A stretch of 64,000 bases of DNA, taken from the NCBI GenBank assembly GCA_032433765.1, contig JAVIAB010000124.1, forward strand, positions 96,224,202-96,288,201, given 5' to 3'. The notes beneath the pieces were generated by a model. It had not been told where the DNA came from, ran no database searches, and saw nothing but the letters and a program-made list of their open reading frames with translations. Of the stretch, positions 33,600-45,869 are shown in pieces. This stretch comes from Megaustenia siamemsis (Eukaryota > Mollusca > Gastropoda > Stylommatophora > Ariophantidae). Positions within the stretch are counted from its first letter, which is position 1. Every line of letters begins with the position of its first letter. The position numbers were made by a program, and so were the translations under genes.

Positions 33600-34350
33600 G
33601 ACAAATAGAGGACGCATGAGAACACTTAAATAGACTCATTAGTACAGCCACAAACTACAACAAGGAAATCAACATAAACAAAACAGAAGTCATGAATATC
33701 GCAAAAGATAAATAAAACATCAACATAACAATAGACGGCAGACAACTAAAACAATTAGAGACATTTAAATACCTCGGAAGCATAGTGATTAACGACTGAA
33801 AGTTTACAAACAGCAGAAACAGACGAAAGATGAAACAAAGCTTGTCAAATAATCGGGCAGCTATCATCGCTGCTGTTCAACAAGGAAATAACTCGAGTCA
33901 AAACAGGCACTCTACAATAGAATCTTCATCCCAACGTTGTTCTACCAATGCCAGTCCTGGACCATATTTGCTAGAACAAAAAGACAAATAATTTCTACGA
34001 GGTGGAATGTGTTAGGGAGACAAACTGAGAGATAAGACCAGAAATGAAGAACTGAGAAAAATGGTAGCATAACCTTCGCTTTAAAATATATGAAGAAACA
34101 GCATATAAAATGATTTAGCCACGTGACAAGGCAGAAAGATAAAAAAAACAACACAACTAGCTTTCAATAAACGTTGCGAGAACACTAGACCCAAAAGCCG
34201 ACCACGAAAAAGATGGATCGACGAAATATTAGAAACACTATGAAACATCACAGTAGTCGACGAGAACAGAACAGCAGAGATACACAAATTATATCTCCCC
34301 TCGACGTCGACAGACAAGTGAGGAAGGAAAGGAGAAGAAGAAGAAAGAAG
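33600..34350 (+). mobile_element. LINE family beta fragment, degenerate
   Basis: The plus strand shows the ITI-GRQLKQLETFKYLGS region (33720-33780), KACQIIGQLSSLLFNKEIT, FSHVTRQKDKKN and KSRPRKRWIDEILETL, with numerous stops; it ends at a GAAGAAGAAGAAAG tail near 34345. Confidence 0.78.
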
Positions 34351-35826
34351 AAAAATGACAAAGAAGGTGATAACTGTTTCATTGAGTGATATATCGTTTT
34401 ATTTAAAACCTTGACATTAAATAATGCTTTAGTTCGTAAATAGGAAATGCTGTGACTTTAAATCAAATTTGATAAATTTCTAGTTTGAACTGTTGTGACT
34501 TACAACTGTGACTTTATCTACGTTTACCTCTGACGTGATAATGAACTCTAATCCAACAATGAGAAAGAAAGTTGCAAGTTTGAATGAAATAGTTGCTTTT
34601 TCCATTGTATCAAATACATTAATGATGTAACGAAATTTCATTAACGGACAGCACGAAGTTTCAACAAAATTCATAGTTGAGATTACTCAGTTATTAAATA
34701 TTGATTGTTATTCACATGATAAAGAAAATGATTTGTACGTATTTCTAAATTAAGGGAACATACAATTCAGAGTACAAACTTTGTGACACGAAAGTTGATA
34801 ACATACGTTAAACGTTAACGTATCCAGATCTATTACTCAAACTTTATGAAAGATAGTGCCACGTTATGGATTATTTGCAATAGCACGTTTTATCAGATAA
34901 TAATCTACACTTATCTTACCCCTGCACACTTTGACGCCACAATACCTCAAAGCATGCTGACAGTTCAATGTCACCTTAGAACTCTATAAATCGATACTGA
35001 GAAATGGGTAAAAAACAGAAAGCAAAAGAAAACGAAATTCATATAAATTACAGTAAGAATGTTTATGTTTTTAATAGGATATAATCCACAATGAAGCTGT
35101 TCTTAAAGAAAAATGCAATCGGTCGAAAACAATAGAATTATAAATTATTTCTTTCAATGTCATTAAAGTAGGTATCCTAGTTTTCAAGCCATAAGTATCA
35201 CATTATAGTAATCGCTATTATTTGAGCTTTCATTTTGATAAAAGTAACATTGTGTTTAACAAGACATTATTCATTATATACAAGGACTGTCTATGAATGA
35301 ATATGCTGTTTTTCAACATATGAAACAGTATCATTGGTTCATGAATTAAATAGATGTATTAACATTAGCCTATTTAGTCCGTATGTATTACATATTTCAT
35401 GGTTACTTATTAACGAACGCAAGGAAATAATTACAAATGAATTGGTATTGTTATGTGTCATGCCACTCTAAATCTGTTATTTTATACTGCGGTCTATTAT
35501 AAGAAGAATGTTTTGAATGAACTTGTAGTGCAACGCAAAAAAAAAAAAAAAAAAAAAAAAATGTAAAGAATATCAATAATAGAGAAAGAAATACGTTTTA
35601 CACTGCTGCTAATTTTCAAAGCAATCTGCATGTCGGGTGCACTACTTATTCAAACTCATACAACCATCTTCATATAATAAAAATAATAACATATAAATGT
35701 CATCAAACATTCGATAACAATAGATAACTTGTGTAAAATAAATTTACAATAATAATTAAGTTAATCATTGATGAAAGTGAAAGTAATTTTTTTGTAAACT
35801 TATTAATACAGTTTTAAAAAATACAT
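34351..35826. other. no gene recognised; poly(A) tract
   Basis: AT-rich. An uninterrupted 25-base A-run lies at 35537-35561. A 40-codon minus-strand frame near 34485-34605 begins MEKATISFKLATFFLIVGLE and looks like a secretion signal, but nothing extends it. Confidence 0.5.
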
Positions 35827-35841
35827 TTTGTAGAAGTAAGT

Positions 35842-36343
35842 AAAAAAAAAAAGAGTAAAGTACCCCCGTCACGCCAAGTGGCGTATAGGGAATATTGTGT
35901 TAGTGACCCTATATTTTACAGACCTTCAGCACATGATTTTTGGTGTAATGTGGTCGCCTGTAAAAGTAAAAGTAAAGTACCCCCCGTCACGCCAAGTGGC
36001 GTATAGGGAAATATGGTGTTAGTGACCCTATATTTTACAGACCTTCAGCACATGATTTTTGGGGTAATGTGGTCGGTATTACGCCCGTGCTGCTTTTACT
36101 TTCCCAGAAAAAATCCGGTACCCATTTTAAGGCTGGGTGAACCCGGAGCCGTCGGTTGGGATCGAACCCTACCCCTTGTCCGTAGTAGTCCAGTTCTGTG
36201 GTCGCCTGTGCTGCTTTATTTTCCCATAAAAAAATCCGGTTCCCATTTAAAGCTGGGTGAACCCGGAAGCCGTCGGTTGGGATCGAACCCTACCCCTTGT
36301 CCTTTGTAGTCCAGTTCACTAACCACTGAGCTATCGCGGCTAA
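35842..36343 (-). repeat. SINE A containing a second SINE A (nested)
   Basis: The whole 502-bp block is flanked by the exact 15-bp duplication TTTGTAGAAGTAAGT (35827-35841 and 36344-36358). Inside, positions 35961-36196 are a second SINE A in the same orientation, missing the first ~20 bases of its tRNA head, and flanked by the exact 12-bp duplication TGTGGTCGCCTG (35949-35960 and 36197-36208). Removing the inner copy and one duplication restores a continuous outer SINE A. So two retropositions are recorded, outer first. Confidence 0.92.
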
Positions 36344-36564
36344 TTTGTAGAAGTAAGTTGTTTTAAAAAATCATGATTTATAATAGGTAAGTTATCAGAA
36401 CGTGAAATACGTGGGTACAATATCAACATCGGACAGAAGATATACCACATAAATAAAACAGCAGAATAGTAAATGCCAAAATAACATTTCAGAGAATTCT
36501 AAACGTAGTGTGCAAGAGGTTTATGTTAATATAAGTGAGAAAGAAAGTTAATCGTTGCTACACA

Positions 36565-36955
36565 TAGCTAATTCAGATCTATGGAATCGAATCACGGACA
36601 GTAAACAAACAAATGAAAAGAGGGTTACAAATGGTATTTCTCAGAAGAATGTTGAGAGTTCCCTGGGCACCTAAATAGACCAATGAGGACATTCTCAAAG
36701 AGGTCAACACAAAAAGGGAGCATCTTACAAATCATCAGAAAGAAACAATCGACATGTTTTTAAAATGTCATGAGAAATTGAAAGTTGGAATATTTGGTAA
36801 CAACTGGTAAAATGCAGAGAAATATAGAATATACTAGATAGCCTGGTGTCATAGCAAGGACAAAAGTTAACAATAGAATTGATACGATCACTGTGAATGG
36901 AAAATTGTAGAAGTATATGATTGCCTACACCAAACTATATTGCCCATGACGATGA
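36565..36955 (+). mobile_element. LINE family delta 3' fragment
   Basis: Degenerate match to the copy at 61718-62115: ESRTVNKQMKRGLQMVFLRR, MLRVPWAPK and the end TGATTGCCTACACCAA with CGATGATGAG. Confidence 0.75.
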
Positions 36956-37047
36956 GTCATAATTCACAGACTGGATAATTTTCTGATTTTAACTCGGCCT
37001 TCATGAAGTTATGACTATATTCTGATATTAGCCTGTGATTTATAATC

Positions 37048-37390
37048 TTATTTGGGCCTCGGTAGCCGAGTTGGGAAAACCACCCGACTGGACTACCGAC
37101 GTTCGGACAACCCATGTTCGATTCCCGAAGGGAGCAGTGTGAATTCTACTCGTGGTTGGGAAAAAAAAAATACCCCCACGGTCAACCCAGTCGTTGGCAG
37201 AAATGGGTACCAGGGTACTACCTTGGGAAGGTGAGGAATGTTGCCTCGCATCAGAGTTTCGAAGCTTGAGGCGACACTATACAGAAATCTCCGAACATTT
37301 CTGGATAGGCGGCCGAGCACATATGGGTGGAAACTCGCGTGCTAAGACGCCGGTTCAAGTCTCGTACTTTACCTTTACCTTACCTTTACC
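37048..37390 (+). repeat. SINE family B copy with two tRNA-like units
   Basis: The head GGCCTCGGTAGCCGAGTTGG and TGTTCGATTCCCG are box A- and box B-like. Near the 3' end a second tRNA-like unit appears: GGCGGCCGAGCACATATGGG, then GCTAAGACGCC and GGTTCAAGTC. The tail is (ACCTTT)n. A 9-bp flank TTTATAATC is present at 37039-37047 and 37391-37399. Confidence 0.85.
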
Positions 37391-37399
37391 TTTATAATC

Positions 37400-37825
37400 G
37401 TATGTGTTCTTCTTTTTCTCATACCGTGTGAAGTAGTTGGGTATAAATGACAGAATTTGTCATTCTTCTACATGTGACTCTATCTTCAGTCATTTTGTGG
37501 GGCTCTGTTATTTCGTGATCAGTCCATTCATTGATGTTATCGTCCCATTTCTTTCATTGTCAATCTCTTCTTATTTTGTGAAAAAAAAAATATCTACTTC
37601 ACAGACCAACAGTGCATGGTATAGTTGAAATCAATTAGAAATGTTACAAATATATTATATTTGTTAATGGAATGTGTGTGTTGTAAAGCAAATTTAGTGT
37701 ATTTACATGTACTTTAATCAATGTATGCTTTAATCTTCAAACTTGGTGAGAGTCTTAACAGCGCAACCAATTTCATAGCCTCGAAGAAATAAAGAGAACA
37801 TTGAAAGAATCTAAGAAAACATAAT
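37400..37825. other. no gene recognised
   Basis: No motif-bearing frame. Confidence 0.45.
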
Positions 37826-38066
37826 TTCTTCTCTTCTTTTCTTCCTCATTTGCCTTTCATCGTCGAGGGAAGATGTAATTTGTGGTGTTTTGCTCTTCGT
37901 CACTGCTGCTGTTATGTTTCCTAGTGCTTCTAGTATTCTGTCGTACCATCCTTTTCCTGGTCAACCATTGGGTCTGGTATTCTCGCAACGTATTTTGAGG
38001 GCTCGCTTTATTGTGTTTTGATCTTTTTGCCGTGTCACGTGGCCAAACCATTTTGTCTGTTGTTTG
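37826..38066 (-). mobile_element. LINE family beta 3' end fragment
   Basis: The minus strand carries the ...WFGHVTRQKDQNTIKRALK segment and the GAGGGAAGATGTAATTTGTGG 3' end shared with the other beta copies. Confidence 0.8.
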
Positions 38067-40590
38067 AAAATATAATGGAGGGAGTTAATGGAAAAATATG
38101 AGCCAGAACACGACAGTTTAAACAAGGTCAGCAGACTTAAGCAGACACTTATATTCAAACTCAGATCAGGTTATTTTGAACTCAGAACACATTTACACAC
38201 GACATGTCTCTGTGACTTTGCAACATGTCACTGACAAGCGTGAAGAAAAAGCCAGGATATATCTTAAGCCCTCTCAACACTATAAGAAAACGAATATTGC
38301 GCACAGGAACAAGCCTGCACGAATTAGGAAAAATTGGTGAATTGGTCTTGTTCTTGACCCATGCTGATCCAAATGTCTAAACGCATAGCAATATGTGATC
38401 ACTGAAGAAGTTTTTGTTAGGAATATCCAATCGTTTTTTTTCCAGTTAGTTCTTTCAGGAACCAGGTTTTTTTTTTGTTCCTTTATAAACACACCATATA
38501 CATTTTAGATACACAAATACAGAAAGCATTTTTGCGCTCTTAAATTGGCTGTAACAGACATGGCGAGGACGATCGATGTATGAGCTTCGGGCCGACCTGC
38601 AGAGAGGGATGAACATGGGGCCAAGTAGATAATTTTTTTTCGTTTTCCAAACACGATAGGAAAGTTTCGAGTCATAAAGGAATAAACAAAAATAATGTTT
38701 TCTTTCTGTTTCTTCTTCATTTTTTTTACCCGGGTAAAAAAAAATATGAAAAGATCATGCTTGTAACAGAAAAAACCTAATGAAAGTATGGGGCAGGTAA
38801 CTCAGCCGGTACCCATGTCTTAATAGACTATGACAGTAACATAGAATAGCGGTCATCAGTATTAGTGACAGAATAACAAGTTGTGGGAATGGAAAGTTCA
38901 TAGCGGGTAGGGACACCGACTGAGGAATAAGGTGAAGAGTGGGTGCAGAAAAGTACTGGACATAATAAGTTTAGAGAATGGAAATTTTCCAAGCAGGTTG
39001 TGGAAGTGGGATAACGCATGGTTCTTGACCGTCCAATAAATAGGTTGACAAACAACATCCAGGACTGGTCAAAGTCAGTAAGTAAGTAAGAAACTCAGGA
39101 CAGGTTAAAACTGACCAGAGGTTATTTGAAGTCACGGAGCGGTCAAGCTTAAAGGTTGCTCACGGAGTCATAAACAACTTGTAAATTATGAGATGGGATC
39201 AACAGTAGTTCATGACTGAGTGATCTGAGAGGTTGCCACTTTGCGACAATTTAATTGGCTACAGATATTCCACGATCAGAATTGTGGTTGAGTGTATAAC
39301 ATTCGACACGATAAGTTTTAAGCAAGATAAGTTAAGTCAGAAATGTAGACTAAGAGTAGTTAGGAAGAAGACAGAGCTAGTCAGAAAGTTTAGTCAGGAA
39401 AGAAAGTTAGGCACACAATTTAGAACCGACAAGTAGTTAGGAATCTTTAAGTTTGTAGTTTTAAGTCAGTTGAGAAGTTAGTACGGAACAGACTAGAGAG
39501 TAGTAAAGATATCAGTGACTTAAGAAATTAGTTGAGTAGTAGCAAGACCAGGTATTATTAAATGGTTTGTTAGCTACTATAGCGAAGACATGACCATTCC
39601 ATAACACAAGTAGGTGAAATATATATGACATTAGTTGATAAATCTAAACATTTCACTTCTCTTCAACAATATAAGCCAATAAAAATATAATTGTAAAATT
39701 ATACATCTGTATGAAAGTTTTCCTAAAAGCCCGGCCGAAACGTTAATTATCTTGTTCTGTCTTCTCTTAACAAAGCTGTTACACACATTTGTTATATTTG
39801 TACGTTTCCTGGCTTTATCCAGCTTTACAGCGACTTCGCGTCACATCACATGTTGGTGTGCTCATCTTCGACATTATAAGATACGGAACATTCTAAACTT
39901 GTTTAAATTTAAAACCACAATGTATGGGTAGATTGTATTGTACTGGGGTACGACCGTTAAATGCAAATATGTTTCCATATGGAAAAGTTAAATGTTCCTC
40001 GCAAAATAATTGTAAAGGTAGTCCCTTCATCTGTCGTTGAGTAATGAAACGCTAGTGACGTCATTGCGCAATGTCCCAGCTTCATAACGTGGAGTGATCT
40101 CCCTTTCTTCGCAGTCTTCCTTTCAAGAAAATATTTTGAGGCCCATGTGAAGTGACTGGATGAGCTCCAAAATAGTTCAATGCCAAGTAAAAAAGAGCTC
40201 TGAACATTCAATACGAAATTAAAAGCTTCACAAGATAATTGATCGTGCTATTATAAACTTAAGTCGTATCAACTGTATCGTACATACACTTGCTTGAATT
40301 GTTGAATGTGTCGCCAGTCCAACAATCAATAAGAATCACAAAGAACTTAAAAAAAAAAATAAAAACGGTATCTGTATAGCGCAATTTCATTTAAAAAAAC
40401 GTATTGCCATATAGAATATTTGCTGAAGAATTAAATTTTTAATTAAATAAACTTATGTGAAATTAGTGGTACAATTTAACCAGTACTATGGCATGTAAGT
40501 TTTTGCTCAAAATATTGCAATACGGCAAGAGCTAACGCACGCTAACCACATAAACAGACCTATTTCATTAGAATGCAAGAAGCAATGAAA
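38067..40590. other. 2.5 kb without recognised gene; one hammerhead-like arm
   Basis: Short motif-free frames on both strands. A single arm of the inverted-repeat family found at 27110 and 40600 lies at about 39719-39860 (CCGGCCGAAACGTTAATTAT, then AGCTTTACAGCGACTTCGCG). Confidence 0.5.
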
Positions 40591-40599
40591 AAATATAGA

Positions 40600-40701
40600 G
40601 AGAAAAATGGGGAAAAAAGGTATGGTAAAAGCTTTTCGTAATAAATGGATGTGACACATTTGAACGACGTTTTGGCTCAAAGGACCTTCAGTTCGACTAT
40701 C

Positions 40702-40738
<37 letters not shown>

Positions 40739-40965
40739 ACACATGTGTAATGAAAAAAATTATTTAAAAAATAATTAAATAATATATTAATTTCGAACCC
40801 TGCTGAAGGTCTATTGAGAAGAAACGTCGTTCAAATTTGTGTCGTCCACGTATTACGTACAGCTTTAACCATACCTTTTTTTTATTTTTATCCCCGATAT
40901 TTTTTCTTCATTTCTTCTTGCAATTAGCTTTACTGCAGCTTCGCATTTTTATACATTTCTTTGTC
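40600..40965. repeat. inverted pair of hammerhead-like repeat around a (CA)n
   Basis: The left arm (about 40600-40700) and right arm (about 40800-40960) are imperfect inverted copies. Read outward from the centre, each carries CTGAAGG, a short hairpin, (A/G)AAACGTCGTTC, a CGTAATACGTGG-like box, AGCT(T/G)TA or AGCTTT and GGTATGG(T). A (CA)n microsatellite at 40704-40742 sits between the arms. Cores: 40671-40697 (minus) and 40803-40829 (plus, with an intact GAAAC). Confidence 0.65.
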
Positions 40966-41209
40966 ATGACTATTTATTAGAATGCAACTAACAGAAGAAC
41001 TACTACAGCAACAAGTATTAACAACACTTACTTCAATAACAAATTTACCTCAAACACGCTACGCAATATAATGTTGCCCAAGAAGATAAGAATGATTTGT
41101 CAGCAAGGATATTTATGCAATGTCTTCATTAATGAGAAAACGCGGTTATTATCATTTGTCACTGCCATTAGATACTGTAGTTTTCACTTTTGGCGAATGA
41201 TAAGGCAAA
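40966..41209. other. no gene recognised
   Basis: AT-rich spacer. Confidence 0.4.
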
Positions 41210-41222
41210 TATCATTACTACA

Positions 41223-41543
41223 GGGGGCCTCGGTAGCCTAGTTGGGAAAACCACCCCGCTGGGCTACCGACGTTCGGACAACCCGTGTTCGATTCCCGCT
41301 GGAAACAGAGTGAGATGTATTCGTGGTTGCAATAAAAATATCTCCGAGGTCGACCCAGCCACTGGCAGAAATGGGTACGAAAGTAGTTCTTTGGGAAGTG
41401 AGGAACGCCGCATCGCATCGTGATATTCGATGCTGAAAGCGGCACTATCCAGAAGTCTCCGAACACTTTTTAATAGGCGGCTGATCACATATGGGAGGAA
41501 ACTCGCGTGCTAAAACGCCGATTCAAGTATCATACTTGACCGT
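41223..41543 (+). repeat. SINE family B copy, full length with TSD
   Basis: A 321-bp element between exact 13-bp duplications TATCATTACTACA (41210-41222 and 41544-41556). It has the same two tRNA-like units as the copy at 37048: GTAGCCTAGTTGGG and GTGTTCGATTCCCGC at the head, and GGCGGCTGATCACATATGGG with GCCGATTCAAGTATC near the end. The perfect TSD marks it as comparatively recent and confirms that both units move as one element. Confidence 0.92.
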
Positions 41544-41819
41544 TATCATTACTACATAAACTTGTTCAAAAGATTTATTTAAGTTCCAGAAATGAAATCT
41601 ATATCGACAGCACACATACAGATTTGTGTTCACCAAAGGTTATTTTTAAATATCACTTATATTAGGCAATCAATCTGGCTCCTACCGAGTCTAAATTGTC
41701 ATCCATAAACCCACCCACCCACGCCGAGGAATGCGGTGCAGAGTTGAGTGGATGCGGGTCTGGATCCTTCTCGAGATGTTGGTGTTGGGTTCACCATCAC
41801 TGCTTCCCGGATGAATGAA

Positions 41820-42655
41820 CCCATCATCATCATGGAGCGCCATCTCCGCATCGAAGATTGGCTACCATGGAGCGTCATTCTGCTCTGTCTCTTGCTTTGA
41901 TGGTGCGGGATATCATAGGCTGGTTTTTCATCTTTTGATGTTACTTGTCCATGTTAGTCTTGGTTTGCCTCTGCCTCTTTTACCTTGTATTTTCCCTTCC
42001 AATATTATTTTTAGTAGGTTGTTGTGTCTTTTAACATTGCCTAAAATCGCATTTGTCTTGTTTGAGTTGTGTTTTAGTAGTTCTCTTTTCATTTTTAGTT
42101 GTTTTAAGACTTCGTCGTTTGTTTTCTTTTCTTTCCATCCAATTCTACCTATTCTTTTATATATCCACATTACAAAAGTTGTAATTCTCTGTTCTGTTTT
42201 CTTGTCTAATGTCCATGTTTGTGCACTATATAGGAATGTTGAGAAGATGTAACATTTTGCTATTCTTAGTTTTAGCCCTGATGTTATTTGTTTTGATGTT
42301 AGTATGTTCTTCATGACATTAAAATTACTTTTTGCCATTCCTGTTCTTTTGTTTATTTTAGTTTTACATTTTCCATCACTGGTTATAGTATGTCCAAGGT
42401 AGTTGTAGTTCTGAACTGTCTCCAAGTTTATTCCTTCAATTTTGATATCCACTTGTGGGTTGAGCATTTTCTTTGTTTATGATCATAGTTTTAGTCTTTT
42501 TGATATTCATATCTGGTCCATATTTTTTGCTTGTCATGTATATTTCATTAAGTAATTGTTGTAGATCTATAGGATTTTCTGCTATTAGTACAGTAGCGTC
42601 AGCATATCTTAGGTTAAATGAACCCAAAGGTGCTCCAATATCGCCTTTGAGAATC
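41820..42655 (-). mobile_element. LINE family gamma copy, RT palm to 3' end
   Basis: Minus strand. The frame from about 42627 reads LRYADATVLIAENPIDLQQL (YADA in place of YADD), PDMNIKKTKTMIINKENAQP, NYNYLGHTITSDGKCKTKIN, KLRIAKCYIFSTFLYSAQTW, KRIGRIGWKEKKTNDEVLKQ, VKRHNNLLKIILEGKIQGKR and stops at 41928, with one frameshift. The 3' end has the CATCATCATC tail at 41822. It is among the better preserved gamma copies. Confidence 0.88.
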
Positions 42656-43095
42656 TGATGTGCAGCAACGATGATTTTAACAAAAACAACAACAATATAA
42701 TACAGGTCACATTATGCGTTAATTGTTGTGACTCCTAATAACCATAATAATACCTATCCTACCGTAGCGCATACCTGCGCCTTGCCAAGAAATTGCTGCC
42801 TAGTATTCCTTCCATTTTGCGTCAGCTGTGTTTGTAATCTGTATTTGTAACAATATAATATTTGAAAAAAACTAATGGCACTGAAGTAATATGAGTACCA
42901 TTCACATAATATTTCTTCTTGCATGTGAATGTCTTTTCTGTTTACACTATCTTCTAACAAAATTCACCATCAGAGTTTTGTCTTGGTAATTTCGTATTAT
43001 TCAGATTGAACAGCGTCTCAGCTAACATGGCATATATCGTCACATTTAATTAGTAAGGAGTAATTAATTTGCTCAGTTGGCAATAGCCAGATAAA
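42656..43095. other. no gene recognised
   Basis: No supported feature. Confidence 0.4.
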
Positions 43096-43099
43096 TTAG

Positions 43100-43735
43100 G
43101 AGAAATGTCTCTACTAGACGTACAATCTTACATATATGTGGGCAGTAATATAGATAAAAAGGAAGGTACAGAAAATGATACCAAAATAAGGATAGCTAAA
43201 GGAAGAGGAGCTTTTGTTGCACTGGTAAACATTTTGAATTCCAAAAAATTAGGTTAAATACAAAATTATAAATTTTAAACTCCAATGTTAAGGCAGTCCT
43301 ATTATATGGCTGTGAAACATAAAGAACAACAAAATTGACAACCATGAAGATACAGACTTTCATTAATGGATGCTTACGCAGAATAAAAGGATGGAAATGG
43401 CAGGATAAATTCACTAACATAGAACTATGGAAATGTACCAGTAAAATACCAGTGGATAAAGAGATACAGTGAAGACGATGGCGCTGGATGGGATACATAC
43501 TGCGGAAGACAACTGAGTGTATTATACAACAGGCCCTCTTTTGGAATCCCCAGGGAAAAGACAAAGAGGAAGACCAAGGAATTCTTTGAGAAGACAGATA
43601 GAAGCAGAGATGAAGATGATGGGGAAGACATGGAATGATCTTAAAAGATTGGCAAGAAACAGAACGACTTGGAAAGTGTTTGTTGAAGACCTATGCTCCA
43701 CAGGGAGCTGAAAGGTAGAAGAATAATAAATAATT
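43100..43735 (+). mobile_element. LINE family epsilon 3' fragment
   Basis: The plus strand reads LDVQSYIYVGSNIDKKEGTE-like, then [60 protein letters not shown] and ARNRTTWKVFVEDLCSTGS with a stop at 43711. There are several frameshifts. The end is AAAGGTAGAAGAATAATAAA. Confidence 0.85.
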
Positions 43736-44777
43736 CATAATAAAATAAAACAAAATGTAAGTGTCGTTAACTTTTCCAATGTACATTTTATGTGAAAGAT
43801 ATAGGAATAGGCATAAACGTTAGAGAACGAAATGATAAAAAAGAAACACGCGCAGTGACGCAAATGAATGCATATATATTGTCGTGCAGATTTATTTTGG
43901 TGCAAATTTCAAGTTAAAAAGTCTTTTGGGTATAAACAATATCGATGTAAAGATAAACCGACAAATCCTTCAAGGATAGAGCTAGAAGACGATTACAAAG
44001 AAATTACAGAAGAAAAGAAGACTGTCACATGCAATATATTGCGACAAACAATGAAACAACCAATTAGAAGGGAATTGATAAGGGTAGAAGAAAACGTTGG
44101 GAGAATAATAACAATTATGGTTCACATTAACAGGAAGTTGATAAACCTTGACTTCGTCAGCTGCCATTGAGCTACAATCAACACACAATAAAGAATGGAG
44201 GAAATTGGCTCCACTCACGAATGTTGCTCATGCGATCAGGAATTTGCGTTGTAGCAAGCAATAATGTGCACAAGGCAGTAGAGGAAGAGATTAAACATTA
44301 TCAGTGAAAGTATTTATTTCCACAGAATGTGTGTTTTTTTTTTCATAAAGAGTTGCCTGCTAGCTATACCTGTGTGAATAATATATCTGAACTGGGGACA
44401 ATAATTGTCTACAACAGACAGAGCCATATAGCGATACACCTGCCAAGAGTGTCGTAAAAGGCGACCGAGGAAGATTTAGGGACAACGTTTTCGTCAGTAC
44501 TACGGAGTTCGTGCATCTCTGCTGAAGCCGTCTGCCTTTATTAGTGTGGCGCGGGTGTGCTTCATAATAAGAAACATACGATGAAGAGGATATGCACTCT
44601 GTTGAGATCTCCGTTGAGTTGTGGAGATGATCGTTCGCCGCAACTAACTATATAACATACAGAGAAGATTGTGCACATTGTATTGTTATCTAGAGAAAAG
44701 TATTTTAATTTGTTTACAATATTTTGTTATGTACACCTTATTGTCTTAAAATAATATATATGGTCTTTCAAAAACAG
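43736..44777. other. upstream of GPCR gene 2 exon 2, nothing recognised
   Basis: I searched this stretch for a transmembrane helix 1 exon like that of gene 1 and did not find one. The plus-strand frame at 43868-44170 is hydrophilic and has no motif that I recognise. Confidence 0.45.
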
Positions 44778-44992
44778 GCTTGTCTATATCTGATGTATTT
44801 TGTCTGTCGACATTACTCTGGCTCAATGTATGTTTCACACCAGCGTTTCAAACTTCTGATTTACCATTTGATATCAACAAAATCCACTACCTAACCAGTG
44901 GTATACCTCATACCGTATTTACCCGCATTACAGGATGGATTACCGCATTTATTACTCTGGAGAGGTGTCTCTGTATAACGATGCCTCTAAAG
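44778..44992 (+). CDS. GPCR gene 2, exon 2 (partial gene)
   Basis: A 215-bp exon with the same length, phase and borders as exon 2 of gene 1: acceptor AAAAACAG at 44777, donor AAG|GTGTGT at 44993. It encodes GLSISDVFCLSTLLWLNVC (helix 2, with the conserved Asp), FQTSDLPFDINKIHYLTSGI and TGWITAFITLERCLCITMPL (helix 3 and the ERC box). The intron phase demands an upstream exon ending in phase 1, which I could not find in the 23.7 kb after gene 1. The gene may have a distant exon 1 or may have lost it. Confidence 0.85.
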
Positions 44993-45611
44993 GTGTGTAT
45001 CAAATATTGATTTCTATGTAATGAATCGTGAGAATTGTAAAGATGTTACTTTGTGTTTGTTATATTATATATTCCTTTTCTTTTACTTGTTATTGCTACT
45101 ATTCCATTGCTTCTTGCTCCTTCACATAAACATTTTCATCATAATTGATATTTTCCTCTTTTCATCTTGTTCATTTTGATATATTAATCGCTACCATCAC
45201 GGTAGTCATTGTTCTTTCTACTTAATATTATATCTCTTTATTACCACTGTTATTATTATCTAGCCTCTTAACCTACAATGTGTATGCCTGATTCACGTTT
45301 TCTTTGTTGCTATTCTTTTATTTCTATCACGGAGTATCAGACAACAACTGCAGCACGTTTCAGTGACGTTATGTTCAATATGTCAGTATATTTTACACAT
45401 AAATTACTACGTCTGAAAGTACAGCCACGTGACAACAAGTGTGGTCGTTGAACATTCCTACTTAACCAGTCGAATAATTTATACAATATCAGAATGAGAC
45501 ACATTCTGAAAGTTCTTATATATCTTTGATTATTACAACAATCCATCACCTCCATAACAAAATAGTAATCCATGAAGCATTCCATTATGTTTTTATGGGT
45601 GGGTGATTGAT
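44993..45611. other. GPCR gene 2 intron 2, first part
   Basis: AT-rich intronic sequence; nothing recognised. Confidence 0.45.
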
Positions 45612-45614
45612 GGG

Positions 45615-45621
45615 GTGGGTG

Positions 45622-45665
<44 letters not shown>

Positions 45666-45667
45666 AG
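45615..45667. repeat. (TA)n(TG)n compound microsatellite
   Basis: About 20 bp of TA followed by about 26 bp of TG, inside intron 2 of GPCR gene 2. Confidence 0.97.
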
Positions 45668-45869
45668 TGAATAAGGGGTGCTTAATATGTAAACACCATA
45701 TAACGCCATATTTCTACTCTGGAAATTGTGTTTCTAAAAATAGTTCCTTTCGCATCATTAATGAAGCGTCCCACATGTCGGCTTGTAATGACATCACCTT
45801 CAGGTACATGATCGTGATTCTGGTACCGTTTAAATAGAGTATGTCAGTGAAGCGCTTTATAAGGTTGTC

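Noticed and set aside
34480..34674. Signal-peptide-like minus-strand frame (MEKATISFKLATFFLIVGLE)
   Set aside because: It is too short, has no downstream exon or donor site that I can support, and one hydrophobic stretch in AT-rich DNA is common by chance.
43868..44170. 100-codon frame that might be GPCR gene 2 exon 1
   Set aside because: It is hydrophilic with no transmembrane helix, no GN-like motif and no phase-1 donor.
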